In this document: one piece after another, positions 26,133-34,223 of the stretch
Numbering within the stretch: the stretch's first letter is position 1
Layout of the letters: every line of letters starts with the position of its first letter
Assembly (NCBI GenBank): GCA_003216375.1
Contig: QCIZ01000017.1
Coordinates: 1 to 35,097 of the forward strand
Direction of reading: 5' to 3'
From: Prochlorococcus sp. AG-402-O21
GTDB lineage: Bacteria > Cyanobacteriota > Cyanobacteriia > PCC-6307 > Cyanobiaceae
Length of the DNA stretch: 35,097 nucleotides
Notes under the pieces: model-generated
Told to the model about the DNA's origin: nothing
Database searches by the model: none
What the model saw: only the letters and a program-made list of their open reading frames with translations
Made by a program: the position numbers and the translations under genes

Positions 26133-26708
26133 TCAAAGAGCTGTAGCTACTGTTTCCCCCCAAGCAGGCTCTGGAGCAGAAGAGGTTCCCTTAGAAATCA
26201 AATCATTCCCCTTATTACTCATACTTGAAGGAGAGGCTTCCTCTTGAAATGAATTAGTTACGGTTACGCAAGAAGGTGCAAACAGGAAAATACTTTCTCC
26301 AACTCTTTCTTGATGTCCATCGATAGCAAACGTTCCACCTGCGACAAAATCAACTGCTCTTTGGGCTTGATCAGGCTCCATCATCGTGAGATTTAGAATA
26401 ACTGTTTTACGCTCCCGCAAAGCTTGGATCACTCTCGGCATTTCATCAAAGCTACGAGGCTCCATTAAACTAACTTCAGAATCATTTGTTGAAATTCCAG
26501 GCATGCCAATGACGTTTGAAGAAGTGTAGCCATTCCTCCCATCAAAAGGATTGGCCTGAGAGATGGTTGCCATTTCTCCACTTACTCCTTTGTTACCTCT
26601 ATTGAAATTCTCAAAGTCTTCACTTGTTTCGTAATCGAGCTCATCAAAATCACTATCTAAAAAGTCATCACCTGCGACGACAGCACGAAGACGGGAAATA
26701 AGCGACAC
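26133..26708 (-). CDS. sepF: Cell division protein SepF
   Basis: A 191-residue protein that links FtsZ filaments to the membrane and shapes the division ring. The N-terminal amphipathic membrane anchor ([13 protein letters not shown]) is followed by an acidic linker, then the SepF domain at about 80-155: [57 protein letters not shown] Ser/Pro-rich tail follows. The start is GTG at 26708 with GAGAGGA 7 nt upstream, a clear ribosome binding site. A 160-nt gap separates it from pipY, so a separate promoter is possible. Confidence 0.94.
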   Translation of the reverse strand: MSLISRLRAVVAGDDFLDSDFDELDYETSEDFENFNRGNKGVSGEMATISQANPFDGRNGYTSSNVIGMPGISTNDSEVSLMEPRSFDEMPRVIQALRERKTVILNLTMMEPDQAQRAVDFVAGGTFAIDGHQERVGESIFLFAPSCVTVTNSFQEEASPSSMSNKGNDLISKGTSSAPEPAWGETVATAL

Positions 26709-26868
26709 CAGTTAATCCTCTCGGGATGATTTGTTAAAAAGTTGGATAAGCCAACAATCGATACATCCTCAAGAAAAGAAGGATGAATCATATACTTAAA
26801 TAACGTTCCTTTTCTTAAGGGGCAAGCTTTTTTATTAGTTTTTTCATATCTTCAACAATTAACTAAGT

Positions 26869-27525
26869 CTAACGTTTACCAAACAAAAGAGATCCCAAAC
26901 GAATCCAAGTAGCGCCAAAGTCAATAGCCTCTTGCCAATCGTTGCTCATTCCCATTGAGCAATCCTTTAGCCCCAAATGATTTGCAAGATTTCTACATTC
27001 ACAAAATAAATCTTTTCTTTGATAGGAATTAAACGCAATTGGTGGAATTGTCATTAAACCAATCAAATTAATATTGTTCAAAGAAATAATGTTGGGCCAA
27101 CATTTCAAAAGATCTTTTTTTGAGAACCCACCCTTTTTAGGATCATCCCTAAATTTTACTTGTAAAAATATATTCGGAGTTTTTTGCTCTTCTTTTGAAA
27201 TTCGAGAAATTCGTTCAACCAAAGGTAAAGAATCAACAGAATGTATAAAGTCAAATTCTCTAATAACTCCTCTAACTTTATTTTTCTGCAATGTACCGAC
27301 AAAATGCCATCGAAGTTGCTTTAAATCCTTAAGTTCGTTTTTTTTGGGAACAGCCTCTTGTAAACGACTTTCTCCAAAATCCAACTGACCATAGCCAGAA
27401 AGCTTACGTATGGATCCTTGAGAATGTCCCTTGCTCACAGCAAGCAAGCGAACCTCTACGGGTAAAGAATCTTTTATTATCTTAAATTCATCAGAGTCAA
27501 TCAACATAAAATCAACCAAAGTCAA
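26869..27525 (-). CDS. pipY: PLP homeostasis protein PipY (YggS/COG0325 family)
   Basis: A 218-residue single-domain PLP-binding protein without known catalysis that balances vitamin B6 and amino/keto acid pools. The PLP Lys is in LLAVSKGHSQG (Lys32), followed by FGESRLQEAVPK, LRWHFVGTLQKNK, HSVDSL, GLMTIPP and the phosphate-binding SMGMSNDWQEAI with the terminal WIRLGSLLFG. The called TTG start at 27525 overlaps the pipX stop; an ATG at 27507 (MLIDSDEF) would give 212 residues. The pipX-pipY pair is a known conserved cyanobacterial operon. Confidence 0.92.
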   Translation of the reverse strand: MTLVDFMLIDSDEFKIIKDSLPVEVRLLAVSKGHSQGSIRKLSGYGQLDFGESRLQEAVPKKNELKDLKQLRWHFVGTLQKNKVRGVIREFDFIHSVDSLPLVERISRISKEEQKTPNIFLQVKFRDDPKKGGFSKKDLLKCWPNIISLNNINLIGLMTIPPIAFNSYQRKDLFCECRNLANHLGLKDCSMGMSNDWQEAIDFGATWIRLGSLLFGKR

Positions 27526-27788
27526 ATAAAAGTTTGGTTAAATAATTTCTGCCAAGTATCCATGTCTGAGGATTTTTCTCTCCTACATTTAGACAAGTGC
27601 ATTTCTGAATAATGCCGAGCATCCATATATGGAATAACTTCAAAAGCTGCTCCCCGTGGTTGCAAAGTAACTAAAAAAAATATTTTCTGTGCATATAAAG
27701 TTGCATATACATCTCTACCATTACTTGCTGGTGACACTAGATATAGCATTCCAAAAGTTGGATGATTTAGATAGCGCTCAGCGTTCAA
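27522..27788 (-). CDS. pipX: PipX, PII-interacting coactivator of NtcA
   Basis: An 88-residue cyanobacteria-specific protein that binds either 2-oxoglutarate-loaded NtcA, boosting nitrogen-stress genes, or the PII protein when nitrogen is plentiful. The Tudor-like N-terminal domain is clear: ERYLNHPTFGMLYLV, VYATLYAQKIFFLVTLQPRG and FEVIPYMDAR. A C-terminal helical part ends QKLFNQTFI. The start is TTG at 27788 (MNAERYLNHP). It overlaps pipY by 4 nt and follows ecfT by 17 nt. Confidence 0.96.
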   Translation of the reverse strand: MNAERYLNHPTFGMLYLVSPASNGRDVYATLYAQKIFFLVTLQPRGAAFEVIPYMDARHYSEMHLSKCRREKSSDMDTWQKLFNQTFI

Positions 27789-27805
27789 ATTTTAATTCTT
27801 TTTAA

Positions 27806-28720
27806 TTAAGATGTACCATACATACAACGTAAGATAATGGCTATCAAAAGCAAAAAAATCGAACCTAAATTCATCCACAAATATCTAGGATCAGCAACAA
27901 TTCTAGGACGTAGTTGTTGTGATGATAACCAAAGCCCCTCTCTTGACATTAGAGAATCAGCTCCCTGTTCTGCTCTGAGCAAAATATTAGACAAAAGTCT
28001 TTCGCCTAAATTGACAAACAACCCCAACGTACTTTTAAATCCCAATTTTCTAAATTCAATTGCTCTCACCCCAATTGAACGAAAGAGATTTTGAAGCTCC
28101 TCTTGAACTAAAGGTAAAAATCGCAAAGCCAAAAGAAGCTGAAATGACAACTTATCAATTGGGAATCCTAATAAAGTTAAAGGTGCTAAAAACCACTTTA
28201 TTGCCCATACAAGATCTTCAGGGGGGGTTGTGATTAGCATCAAATTCACACTGTGAATAACCGTAAAAATTAGAGTCGAAGTTTTTATACCTAATTCTGC
28301 GGAGCGACGATCGACGATTAATGGTCCTAATGAAATGCCCCCAAAGTTAAATGGCCCCAGCCTAAAAATCTCCCATGATCGGATCAAAACAATTGCTCCT
28401 GGTATTTCATCAGGTGATCTTATTGTCAATTCACTTGATGCTTCACTCGCAGGTAAAACAATCGATAAGAATCCAAAAATCAAAGAGAACACCAATAAAA
28501 ATATTAGAGATCTCCACCAAATACGTGGAGGTAGCGAACTAAGAGCTGTAATTAATAAAAGAACACAAGCGATTGATATTCTCCAGATGGAGTTAGCTAA
28601 AATTGGTGATAACAAAAATAAAAGGATCCAGGAGAGCTTGATTCGAGGATCAATACCACGAAGCCAGCTAGAGTTGCCAGAGACATATTGACCAATTGGA
28701 ATCTTTTTTAGCCAATCCAT
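27806..28720 (-). CDS. ecfT: Energy-coupling factor transporter transmembrane protein (EcfT/CbiQ family)
   Basis: A 304-residue membrane protein with about five to six helices. Near the N-terminus GIDPRIKLSWILLFLLSP is the typical EcfT opening, and the coupling-helix region shows LLLALRFLPLVQEELQNL plus GLFVNLGERLLSNILLRAEQGADSLMSREG with the conserved Ala-Arg-Gly-type motif replaced by AEQGADS. EcfT joins vitamin- or metal-binding S components to two ATPases. No ATPase or S component is in the window, so it probably serves shared modules encoded elsewhere. It lies between der and pipX on the same strand with short gaps (24 and 17 nt). Confidence 0.88.
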   Translation of the reverse strand: MDWLKKIPIGQYVSGNSSWLRGIDPRIKLSWILLFLLSPILANSIWRISIACVLLLITALSSLPPRIWWRSLIFLLVFSLIFGFLSIVLPASEASSELTIRSPDEIPGAIVLIRSWEIFRLGPFNFGGISLGPLIVDRRSAELGIKTSTLIFTVIHSVNLMLITTPPEDLVWAIKWFLAPLTLLGFPIDKLSFQLLLALRFLPLVQEELQNLFRSIGVRAIEFRKLGFKSTLGLFVNLGERLLSNILLRAEQGADSLMSREGLWLSSQQLRPRIVADPRYLWMNLGSIFLLLIAIILRCMYGTS

Positions 28721-28744
28721 AGATAAAAACTGAAATTACTAATT

Positions 28745-30109
28745 TCAGCCCCCTTTCTGTTGGCGTGCCAAATCTTTTTCGACATCGCGTTGCTGCTTCC
28801 CTCTCCAAAACAATTTTATAGGAGTCCCTTCAAAACCTAGACCCTCTCTAACTTGTCTCTCAATATATCTTCGATAAGTTTCCCCAAACAATTTAGATTC
28901 ATTCACAAAAAGAGTAAAACTTGGAGGATTAATGGCTACTTGCGTACCGTAATAAAGACGCCCCTGTTTACCTCCTCTCGTAGTAGGAGGACTTCTCCAC
29001 TTCAAAGCCTCAGTGAGAACCTCATTAACAACTGATGTACTAACCCTTCTTCTATTCTGATCAACTGCCAAAGTAGCTAATGCAAAAATGCCCTCGACTC
29101 TTTGCCCCGTTAGTGCAGATATAAAAATCATTTCGGCCCAATCGAGAAAATAAAGCTTTGAACGAATCTCTTTTTCCATTGCTGACATTGTGTGACTATC
29201 TTTTTCGACTGCATCCCATTTATTCACAACAATCACGCAAGCTCTACCTTCCTGCTCAATTCTACCTGCAAGCCTTTGATCTTGTTCTGTGACGCCGTCC
29301 AAAGCATCTATAACCAATACACAAACATCACTTCTTTCTATCGCCTTAAAACTCCGATTAATACCAAAGAACTCTGGACCATAATTGACACTCCTACGTC
29401 TACGTATTCCCGCCGTATCAACTAATTTCCATTGTTTACCCTGATGAGTTATTCGACTATCAATCGTATCTCTAGTCGTACCTCTAATCGAACTAACTAT
29501 TGCTCTTGTCTCTCCACATATAGAATTAAGAAGACTTGACTTGCCTACATTTGGTCGGCCAATAATTGCCAATTGAACAGGGGAATCACTTACTTCATCT
29601 AAATCTTTAGAAGGAAACAAAGTAACTACATGATCTAGCAGATCGCCGGTTCCAACACCATGTATTGCAGAAATTGGATAGGGCTCACCAAGCCCAAGCT
29701 TCCAAAATTCAGCAGCCATTGCCAACCCTTGCTCGGGAGATTCACATTTGTTAACCACAACGAGTGTTTTACAAGAATGAGACCTCAAAAATTCAGCAAT
29801 CGACTCATCAGCTGTAGTAACCCCCTCCTGACCATCGACAATCACTAATGCAACGACGGCTTCTTCAAGAGCAAGATTAGCTTGCTCTCTTATTTCGGGA
29901 AGGAACTCAGTATCATCGTCAAAAACCAAGCCCCCAGTATCTACAACTTTAAAATCTCTATCCCTCCAAAATCCATCTTGATAAGTTCTATCTCTAGTTA
30001 CTCCTGGTTCATCATGAACAATGGCTTCCCGGCTCTGACATAAGCGATTCACCAATGTAGATTTCCCAACATTTGGGCGTCCAATTATTGCGACTATTGG
30101 TAGCGGCAA
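28745..30109 (-). CDS. der: GTPase Der (EngA), 50S ribosome assembly factor
   Basis: A 454-residue protein with two tandem G domains and a KH-like tail, the diagnostic Der layout. Domain 1 has GRPNVGKST (10-18), DTGG (57-60) and NKCE (120-123). Domain 2 has GRPNVGKSS (184-192), DTAGIRRRR (about 231-239) and VNKWDAVE. The C-terminal KH-like domain ends [17 protein letters not shown]. The start is TTG at 30109 ([13 protein letters not shown]), fixed by the conserved N-terminus. It begins the long minus-strand run der-ecfT-pipX-pipY-sepF-proC. Confidence 0.97.
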   Translation of the reverse strand: MPLPIVAIIGRPNVGKSTLVNRLCQSREAIVHDEPGVTRDRTYQDGFWRDRDFKVVDTGGLVFDDDTEFLPEIREQANLALEEAVVALVIVDGQEGVTTADESIAEFLRSHSCKTLVVVNKCESPEQGLAMAAEFWKLGLGEPYPISAIHGVGTGDLLDHVVTLFPSKDLDEVSDSPVQLAIIGRPNVGKSSLLNSICGETRAIVSSIRGTTRDTIDSRITHQGKQWKLVDTAGIRRRRSVNYGPEFFGINRSFKAIERSDVCVLVIDALDGVTEQDQRLAGRIEQEGRACVIVVNKWDAVEKDSHTMSAMEKEIRSKLYFLDWAEMIFISALTGQRVEGIFALATLAVDQNRRRVSTSVVNEVLTEALKWRSPPTTRGGKQGRLYYGTQVAINPPSFTLFVNESKLFGETYRRYIERQVREGLGFEGTPIKLFWRGKQQRDVEKDLARQQKGG

Positions 30110-30348
30110 AATTCTCTACCTTTCATAAGATTATTTAACCTTTATAGGTCAAAACTGAGATTAATTCTTCATACTACAAGTATGAGTAAAGAGTTCCATT
30201 TCCAAATGAGATTTAGAAATCAAACTTACCTAGAGAGATTAACAAAAAAACTGATTCCTTAACTACCTAACCATCTTTTTCCCTGAAATGAGCGCAACGA
30301 ATCAAGTTTTGATTTTTTTGTGATGACTGAGAAAAATCCAAGCCTGCT

Positions 30349-31347
30349 ATGAAGATGAAAGTGTTATCTCCAATTTACTTATCAGGAAATGGGACCTCTA
30401 GATCATTAAATTGTCCTGTTATTCAATCCCCACTTGCAGGTGTAAGCGATCAAATTTTTAGAAAATTTGTTCGTAGATGGTCTCCAAAAGCTTTACTTTT
30501 TACAGAAATGGTCAATGCTAAAAGCCTTGAACTAGGACATGGGGAAGAGAAGGTTATTGAGCTTTCAGAGGAAAGTGGACCTATTGGTGTTCAACTTTTT
30601 GACCATCGGCCAGATTCAATGATTGATGCTGCCATCAAAGCCGAATCATCTGGTGCATTTCTTATAGATATCAATATGGGTTGCCCAGTAAAGAAAATTG
30701 CTAGAAAAGGAGGAGGAAGTGCTTTATTAAAAGAACCAGAACTTGCTCAATTAATCGTCAAAGAGGTTTCAAAAGCCATATCAATTCCATTAACAGTAAA
30801 AATTAGGTTAGGTTGGGATGAAAGCACCAGTGATCCAGTATCTTTTGCATTAGGGCTTCAGGACGCTGGGGCGCAACTAATAACTGTTCATGGACGAACG
30901 AGAAAACAAGGATTTTCTGGGAATGCAAATTGGGAAGCTATTTCTAAAATCAAAAAATCATTAGATATACCTGTCATTGCTAATGGTGATATTAGAAACT
31001 CTCGAGATGCTATTGAATGCTTAAAGATCACTAATGCCGATGGGGTAATGATAGGGAGGGCAAGTATGGGCGCTCCATGGCTGGTTGGACAAATTGATGC
31101 AGAAATTAAAAATCAAAAAACTTTTAAGGAACCTGACGCAAAGATGAAAGTCAGCTTATCTTTAGAACATCTCAAATTACTTGTTTCGAAGAAAGGTAAT
31201 CATGGACTTTTGATTGCTAGGAAACATATGAATTGGACTTGTAGAGGTTTTCAAGGGGCCTCTACTCTTCGCCAAAAGTTAGTTAGAGCCAGCACTCCAA
31301 ATGAAGCAATAAAACTACTCGAAGACGCGCTTATAAAATTCAACTAA
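30349..31347 (+). CDS. dus: tRNA-dihydrouridine synthase (DusB-like)
   Basis: A 332-residue FMN-dependent TIM-barrel enzyme that reduces uridines in tRNA D loops. Motifs are QSPLAGVSDQIFRKF, LLFTEMVNAKSL, IDINMGCPVKKIARKGGG with the catalytic Cys112, VKIRLGWDE, TVHGRTRKQGFSG, VIANGDIRNS and GVMIGRASMGAPW. The length and GCPVKK context fit the DusB (NifR3) subgroup. The start is ATG at 30349, with a second in-frame ATG at codon 3. A 239-nt gap lies upstream, and its 3' end is 5 nt from the end of cobI. Confidence 0.93.
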   Translation: MKMKVLSPIYLSGNGTSRSLNCPVIQSPLAGVSDQIFRKFVRRWSPKALLFTEMVNAKSLELGHGEEKVIELSEESGPIGVQLFDHRPDSMIDAAIKAESSGAFLIDINMGCPVKKIARKGGGSALLKEPELAQLIVKEVSKAISIPLTVKIRLGWDESTSDPVSFALGLQDAGAQLITVHGRTRKQGFSGNANWEAISKIKKSLDIPVIANGDIRNSRDAIECLKITNADGVMIGRASMGAPWLVGQIDAEIKNQKTFKEPDAKMKVSLSLEHLKLLVSKKGNHGLLIARKHMNWTCRGFQGASTLRQKLVRASTPNEAIKLLEDALIKFN

Positions 31348-31352
31348 AAGTT

Positions 31353-32081
31353 TCAGGGCATTTTCACAGGCCAACTTTGTCGAATCAATAGCAAAGAAAA
31401 ATATGCCCTAGTACCTGAGGACAAATCAGAGGCCTTAAGAATTTGTTGATCTGAAAATCCTACTCTTTCTGCGAATATAGAGCTTTCTATTAGACCCAAT
31501 TCTTCAAGCAAAGGTTTGACCCATTCCCATTTTTTCCCAAGCTTGAGCAAAACAACTACCCTTTTCATCAAAGCTGCATTAGATAAAATAACCTTTAGCT
31601 CGTTACACGAATCCGGAACAGGTACTACGAGCAACTGTTCCTCTTGAAAAGCAAGTGGTAATTTACTTTTAGAGGCAGCTGCAGAAAAAGATGTAACGCC
31701 TGGAATTAATTTAACCAGGCAATCTGGATGATATTTTTCTAACTCCTTTAAAAGATAAGAACCTGTCGAAAAAAGCGAGATATCGCCTTGAGCAAGGAAA
31801 ACGACTCTTTCTCCTTTCTCAACCATCCTCATTAATTTATTTCCAGCAACTCTCCATGCACTCTTTAAAGTGTTCTGGTCATCAACCATGGGGAAAAGCA
31901 AAGGAACTTTTTTTTTATCTTTGGTTATCCATTTTGAAGCAATTTTTTCAGCAAGACTTTCTCCTCCTCTAGTAGAGACAGGATAAGAAACAACCGTTGA
32001 ATCTCGAATGGCATCAACTGCTGCGATCGTTAATAAAGATGGATCTCCTGGGCCTACACCCGCAATAGTCAAATTTTTCAT
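31353..32081 (-). CDS. cobI: Precorrin-2 C20-methyltransferase
   Basis: A 242-residue SAM-dependent tetrapyrrole methyltransferase of the corrin pathway, adding the C20 methyl to precorrin-2 or its cobalt form. The N-terminal signature GVGPGDPSLLTIAAVDAI (8-25) identifies the CobI/CbiL type. It is followed by FLAQGDISLFSTGSYLL and IPGVTSFSAAASKSKLPL, both standard family motifs. It serves the pseudocobalamin pathway of this lineage. It follows miaE by 36 nt on the same strand. Confidence 0.93.
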   Translation of the reverse strand: MKNLTIAGVGPGDPSLLTIAAVDAIRDSTVVSYPVSTRGGESLAEKIASKWITKDKKKVPLLFPMVDDQNTLKSAWRVAGNKLMRMVEKGERVVFLAQGDISLFSTGSYLLKELEKYHPDCLVKLIPGVTSFSAAASKSKLPLAFQEEQLLVVPVPDSCNELKVILSNAALMKRVVVLLKLGKKWEWVKPLLEELGLIESSIFAERVGFSDQQILKASDLSSGTRAYFSLLLIRQSWPVKMP

Positions 32082-32117
32082 TTAATTGGGGAAATTCTTT
32101 CTACTTAAAAGAAATAG

Positions 32118-32732
32118 TTAACTATGCATTCTTGGCTCATGATGCATTTTCACTAAAGCATCAGATTCAACCTTAGCTAAATCTTCTAACCTAGAAGTAA
32201 GTGAATTCCGTTCAAAACGTTCATCTGCCAGCTTCCAATAAATTCCAAAATGCCTAGCTTCGCTTTTTAGTAAGTCGGCGTATAAATTTCTAAGCTCAAT
32301 ATCAGGAGAATATACAGATAACAATTTCATTCTTTCATGACTCCTTGCCTCAATAAGACCTGCAACTAGAAAGCTATCTAGCATTCGCAACGGTTCATCT
32401 TTGCGAATGTTTTTTGCCAAAATTGCAGCATATGGAGGTGATGCTAATTTTTGAAGTTTTTCACCACGTGCATTCAAAATAGATAAAACTCTCTCAAAAT
32501 GTTCAAGCTCTTCTCGAGCTAATGGGCTTAACACCTCTGAAAGACCCGGTTCACTTACATAGCGAAACATAAGTTGCAATGCTACGCCCGCAGCCTTTCG
32601 CTCACAATGTGCATGATCCAAAAGTATTTCCATTGGATTAGAAATTGCAAGATTTATCCAATCTTCATTAGTTTTATTTAATAGCCAGCGAATCTTTGAT
32701 TGCCCAACAAATTGAGATTTTGAATTATCCAT
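32118..32732 (-). CDS. miaE: tRNA 2-methylthio-isopentenyladenosine hydroxylase (MiaE)
   Basis: A 204-residue ferritin-like di-iron enzyme that hydroxylates ms2i6A at tRNA position 37. Iron-binding carboxylate/His motifs are visible in order: HAHCERKAAG near residue 40, REELEHFERV at about 88, LIEARSHERMKL at about 126 and KSEARHFGIYWKLA at about 157. The function requires MiaA and MiaB products, whose genes are not in this window. It sits 3 nt after aroQ, so the two are cotranscribed, with cobI next. Confidence 0.88.
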   Translation of the reverse strand: MDNSKSQFVGQSKIRWLLNKTNEDWINLAISNPMEILLDHAHCERKAAGVALQLMFRYVSEPGLSEVLSPLAREELEHFERVLSILNARGEKLQKLASPPYAAILAKNIRKDEPLRMLDSFLVAGLIEARSHERMKLLSVYSPDIELRNLYADLLKSEARHFGIYWKLADERFERNSLTSRLEDLAKVESDALVKMHHEPRMHS

Positions 32733-32735
32733 AAG

Positions 32736-33176
32736 CTACCTAGGTTTTTTTAAATAAGAAACTATACCTTGCAAGGCTAGTTGATAACTATTTGCTCCAA
32801 ACCCGCAAACCAAGCCCAATGCTTTATCTGAAAGAAATGATTTATGGCGAAATTCTTCCCTAGAATAAATGTTACTTAAATGTACTTCCACATAGGGAAT
32901 AGCAACTCCTAATAAAGCATCTCTAAGAGCTATGGAGGTATGTGTATAAGCACCTGCATTAATTAATATTCCGTCAATAGAACCAGCGCTATTTTGTATG
33001 CAATCAATCATCTCACCTTCTGAATTACTCTGAAAAAATCTAAGCTTAGTGCCAAGCTCACTCGCTAAAGTCAATAACTCTTCTTGAATATCTTCTAACG
33101 TTTGTGAGCCATATATAGTTGGCTCTCTTTTTCCAACAAGATTCAAATTCGGTCCATTAATTAATAAAACATCCAT
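32736..33176 (-). CDS. aroQ: Type II 3-dehydroquinate dehydratase
   Basis: A 146-residue shikimate-pathway enzyme that dehydrates 3-dehydroquinate. Signature [16 protein letters not shown] (about 8-23) holds the catalytic Tyr22. [16 protein letters not shown] (about 73-88) and [18 protein letters not shown] provide the remaining active-site residues, including the catalytic His98. The length is normal. It is the first gene of the aroQ-miaE-cobI run and is divergent from the tRNA pair, with a 108-nt gap. Confidence 0.97.
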   Translation of the reverse strand: MDVLLINGPNLNLVGKREPTIYGSQTLEDIQEELLTLASELGTKLRFFQSNSEGEMIDCIQNSAGSIDGILINAGAYTHTSIALRDALLGVAIPYVEVHLSNIYSREEFRHKSFLSDKALGLVCGFGANSYQLALQGIVSYLKKPR

Positions 33177-33284
33177 ATTCCTGACTAATTAAACATCTTT
33201 CATGATCGTATCGATTCCAACCTAAAAGCACCAACAAAATCGAGAAAAGTGGCACCGTTTCCTGTTAATCTCATTAAGTGGATC

Positions 33285-33366
33285 GGGTCGGTGCCCGAGT
33301 GGTTAATGGGGGCGGACTGTAAATCCGCTGGCTACGCCTACGTTGGTTCAAATCCAACCCGGCCCA
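33285..33366 (+). tRNA. tRNA-Tyr (anticodon GUA)
   Basis: Acceptor GGGTCGG (33285-33291) pairs with CCGGCCC (33359-33365) with one G-U-type pair; the discriminator is A33366. The anticodon stem-loop is GCGGA-CTGTAAA-TCCGC, giving GUA. A long variable arm (GGCTACGCCTAC region) is as expected for class II tRNA-Tyr, and the T arm reads GTTGGTTCAAATCCAAC. CCA is not encoded. Confidence 0.97.
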
Positions 33367-33377
33367 TCTTTCCACAA

Positions 33378-33449
<72 letters not shown>

Positions 33450-33504
33450 TCGTCGGAACCCAAGGCAGGGCAAGCGATCTAAGGCACTGGGATCGCAAAT
33501 CTTT

Positions 33505-33540
33505 AAAAGTGGGCGTCCGATTTGGGGTCCACTTTTGTTG
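33505..33540 (+). terminator. Hairpin terminator downstream of the tRNA pair
   Basis: AAAAGTGG (33505-33512) pairs perfectly with CCACTTTT (33529-33536), with a 16-nt loop. A T-rich run (TTTTGTTGTTTTTAG) follows. The probable end of the tRNA-Tyr/tRNA-Thr transcript, although 55 nt of unexplained sequence lies between tRNA-Thr and the stem. Confidence 0.65.
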
Positions 33541-33559
33541 TTTTTAGAACATTTACTTG

Positions 33560-33688
33560 ATGCGTCTCTGATCTGATGCAACTAAAAAATGGCGACTATT
33601 AGAAGAAGCGGGAGATGGAGATCTGCTGCAAAAGCCTTTAAATCAGATTCGTAGAAATCAAGAATTAACTGATAAGAGCAGAAGGTAA
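33560..33688 (+). pseudogene. Possible small ORF interrupted by TGA at codon 4
   Basis: From ATG 33560 the frame reads MRL, then TGA (33569-33571), then an open frame of 38 codons to TAA 33686-33688 that looks protein-like (SDATKKWRLLEEAGDGD, LLQKPLNQIRRNQELTD). There is no usable start after the TGA. It may be a gene killed by a nonsense mutation, or a chance open frame; amino acid balance is the only support. No family is recognised. Confidence 0.22.
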
Positions 33689-33729
33689 TTTTTACAAAGA
33701 AATCATAATCGAGTATTTCACTTGATCGC

Positions 33730-33831
33730 ATGAAACGGTATCAACCGCTACACTTTAGGAACGTTCAATTTCCTCAGGGAAATGTATGTTTAGATAAAAA
33801 GGAACGGGGCTACCTCTACCGAGAAACGTGA
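33730..33831 (+). CDS. 33-residue ORF upstream of and overlapping the basic protein gene
   Basis: ATG 33730 to TGA 33829-33831. It encodes MKRYQPLHFRNVQFPQG followed by NVCLDKKERGYLYRET. Its TGA shares one base with the ATG at 33831 of the next ORF (TGATG), the arrangement of translational coupling or of a regulatory leader. No family is recognised. The stretch GGAACGGGG inside it may be the ribosome binding region for neither gene. Its small size keeps confidence low. Confidence 0.32.
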   Translation: MKRYQPLHFRNVQFPQGNVCLDKKERGYLYRET

Positions 33832-34115
33832 TGAATCACCTTCCTTTAACCAGAGAAAGTCTTTGCAAGAAAACCTCACTCCACAACGCTGAGTTGTTTC
33901 TATCTTCCAGACCAAGTCATTCAAGCTCAACCGAATTGAATATTCGGCCGCTTAAGCAAAAGGCAAAAAGAAAAGCAATACATCAGTCCGAATTAAATCT
34001 TGCTTCTAAATGCAGTACTAGCTCCTCCAGCTTGAATAGCCACTTAGCCAGAAAAAAAAAAAAAAAAAGAGCGCGAGGAAAGATTGCACTCAGCACAAAT
34101 TATCTCGATGATTAA
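33831..34115 (+). CDS. Small basic hypothetical protein with poly-Lys tract
   Basis: A 94-residue ORF starting at ATG 33831; a GTG at 33828 would add one residue. It is Ser/Lys/Arg-rich: LCKKTSLHNAELFLSS, then LKQKAKRKAIHQ, then a Ser-rich stretch (STSSSSLNS), then ARKKKKKRARGK, which is encoded by an A17 run. There is no membrane helix or known domain. The net positive charge suggests nucleic acid contact, which is only inference. The gene overlaps a 33-codon ORF upstream and precedes an hli gene by 108 nt. Confidence 0.45.
   Translation: MNHLPLTRESLCKKTSLHNAELFLSSRPSHSSSTELNIRPLKQKAKRKAIHQSELNLASKCSTSSSSLNSHLARKKKKKRARGKIALSTNYLDD
34052..34068 (+). repeat. A17 homopolymer inside a small ORF
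   Basis: Seventeen consecutive A residues, encoding five Lys plus flanking codons of the basic hypothetical protein. Runs this long are prone to polymerase slippage, so the frame downstream may vary between cells or be a sequencing artefact. Confidence 0.8.
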
Positions 34116-34160
34116 ATAAACTTTTCTTATAGGAACAATCAATTCTCATAATCGAATACC

Positions 34161-34176
34161 GTGAGTAAAAACTCAC
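34161..34176 (+). promoter_or_regulatory. Small hairpin in the upstream region of hli
   Basis: GTGAGT (34161-34166), AAAA loop, ACTCAC (34171-34176): a perfect 6-bp stem 47 nt before the hli ATG. No T run follows, so it is not a terminator. It could stabilise the hli leader or mark the promoter region. Confidence 0.35.
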
Positions 34177-34223
34177 AGTACCGTTAATTCTTCTTTATAT
34201 TTAATTCATATTTCATTTTTGCC

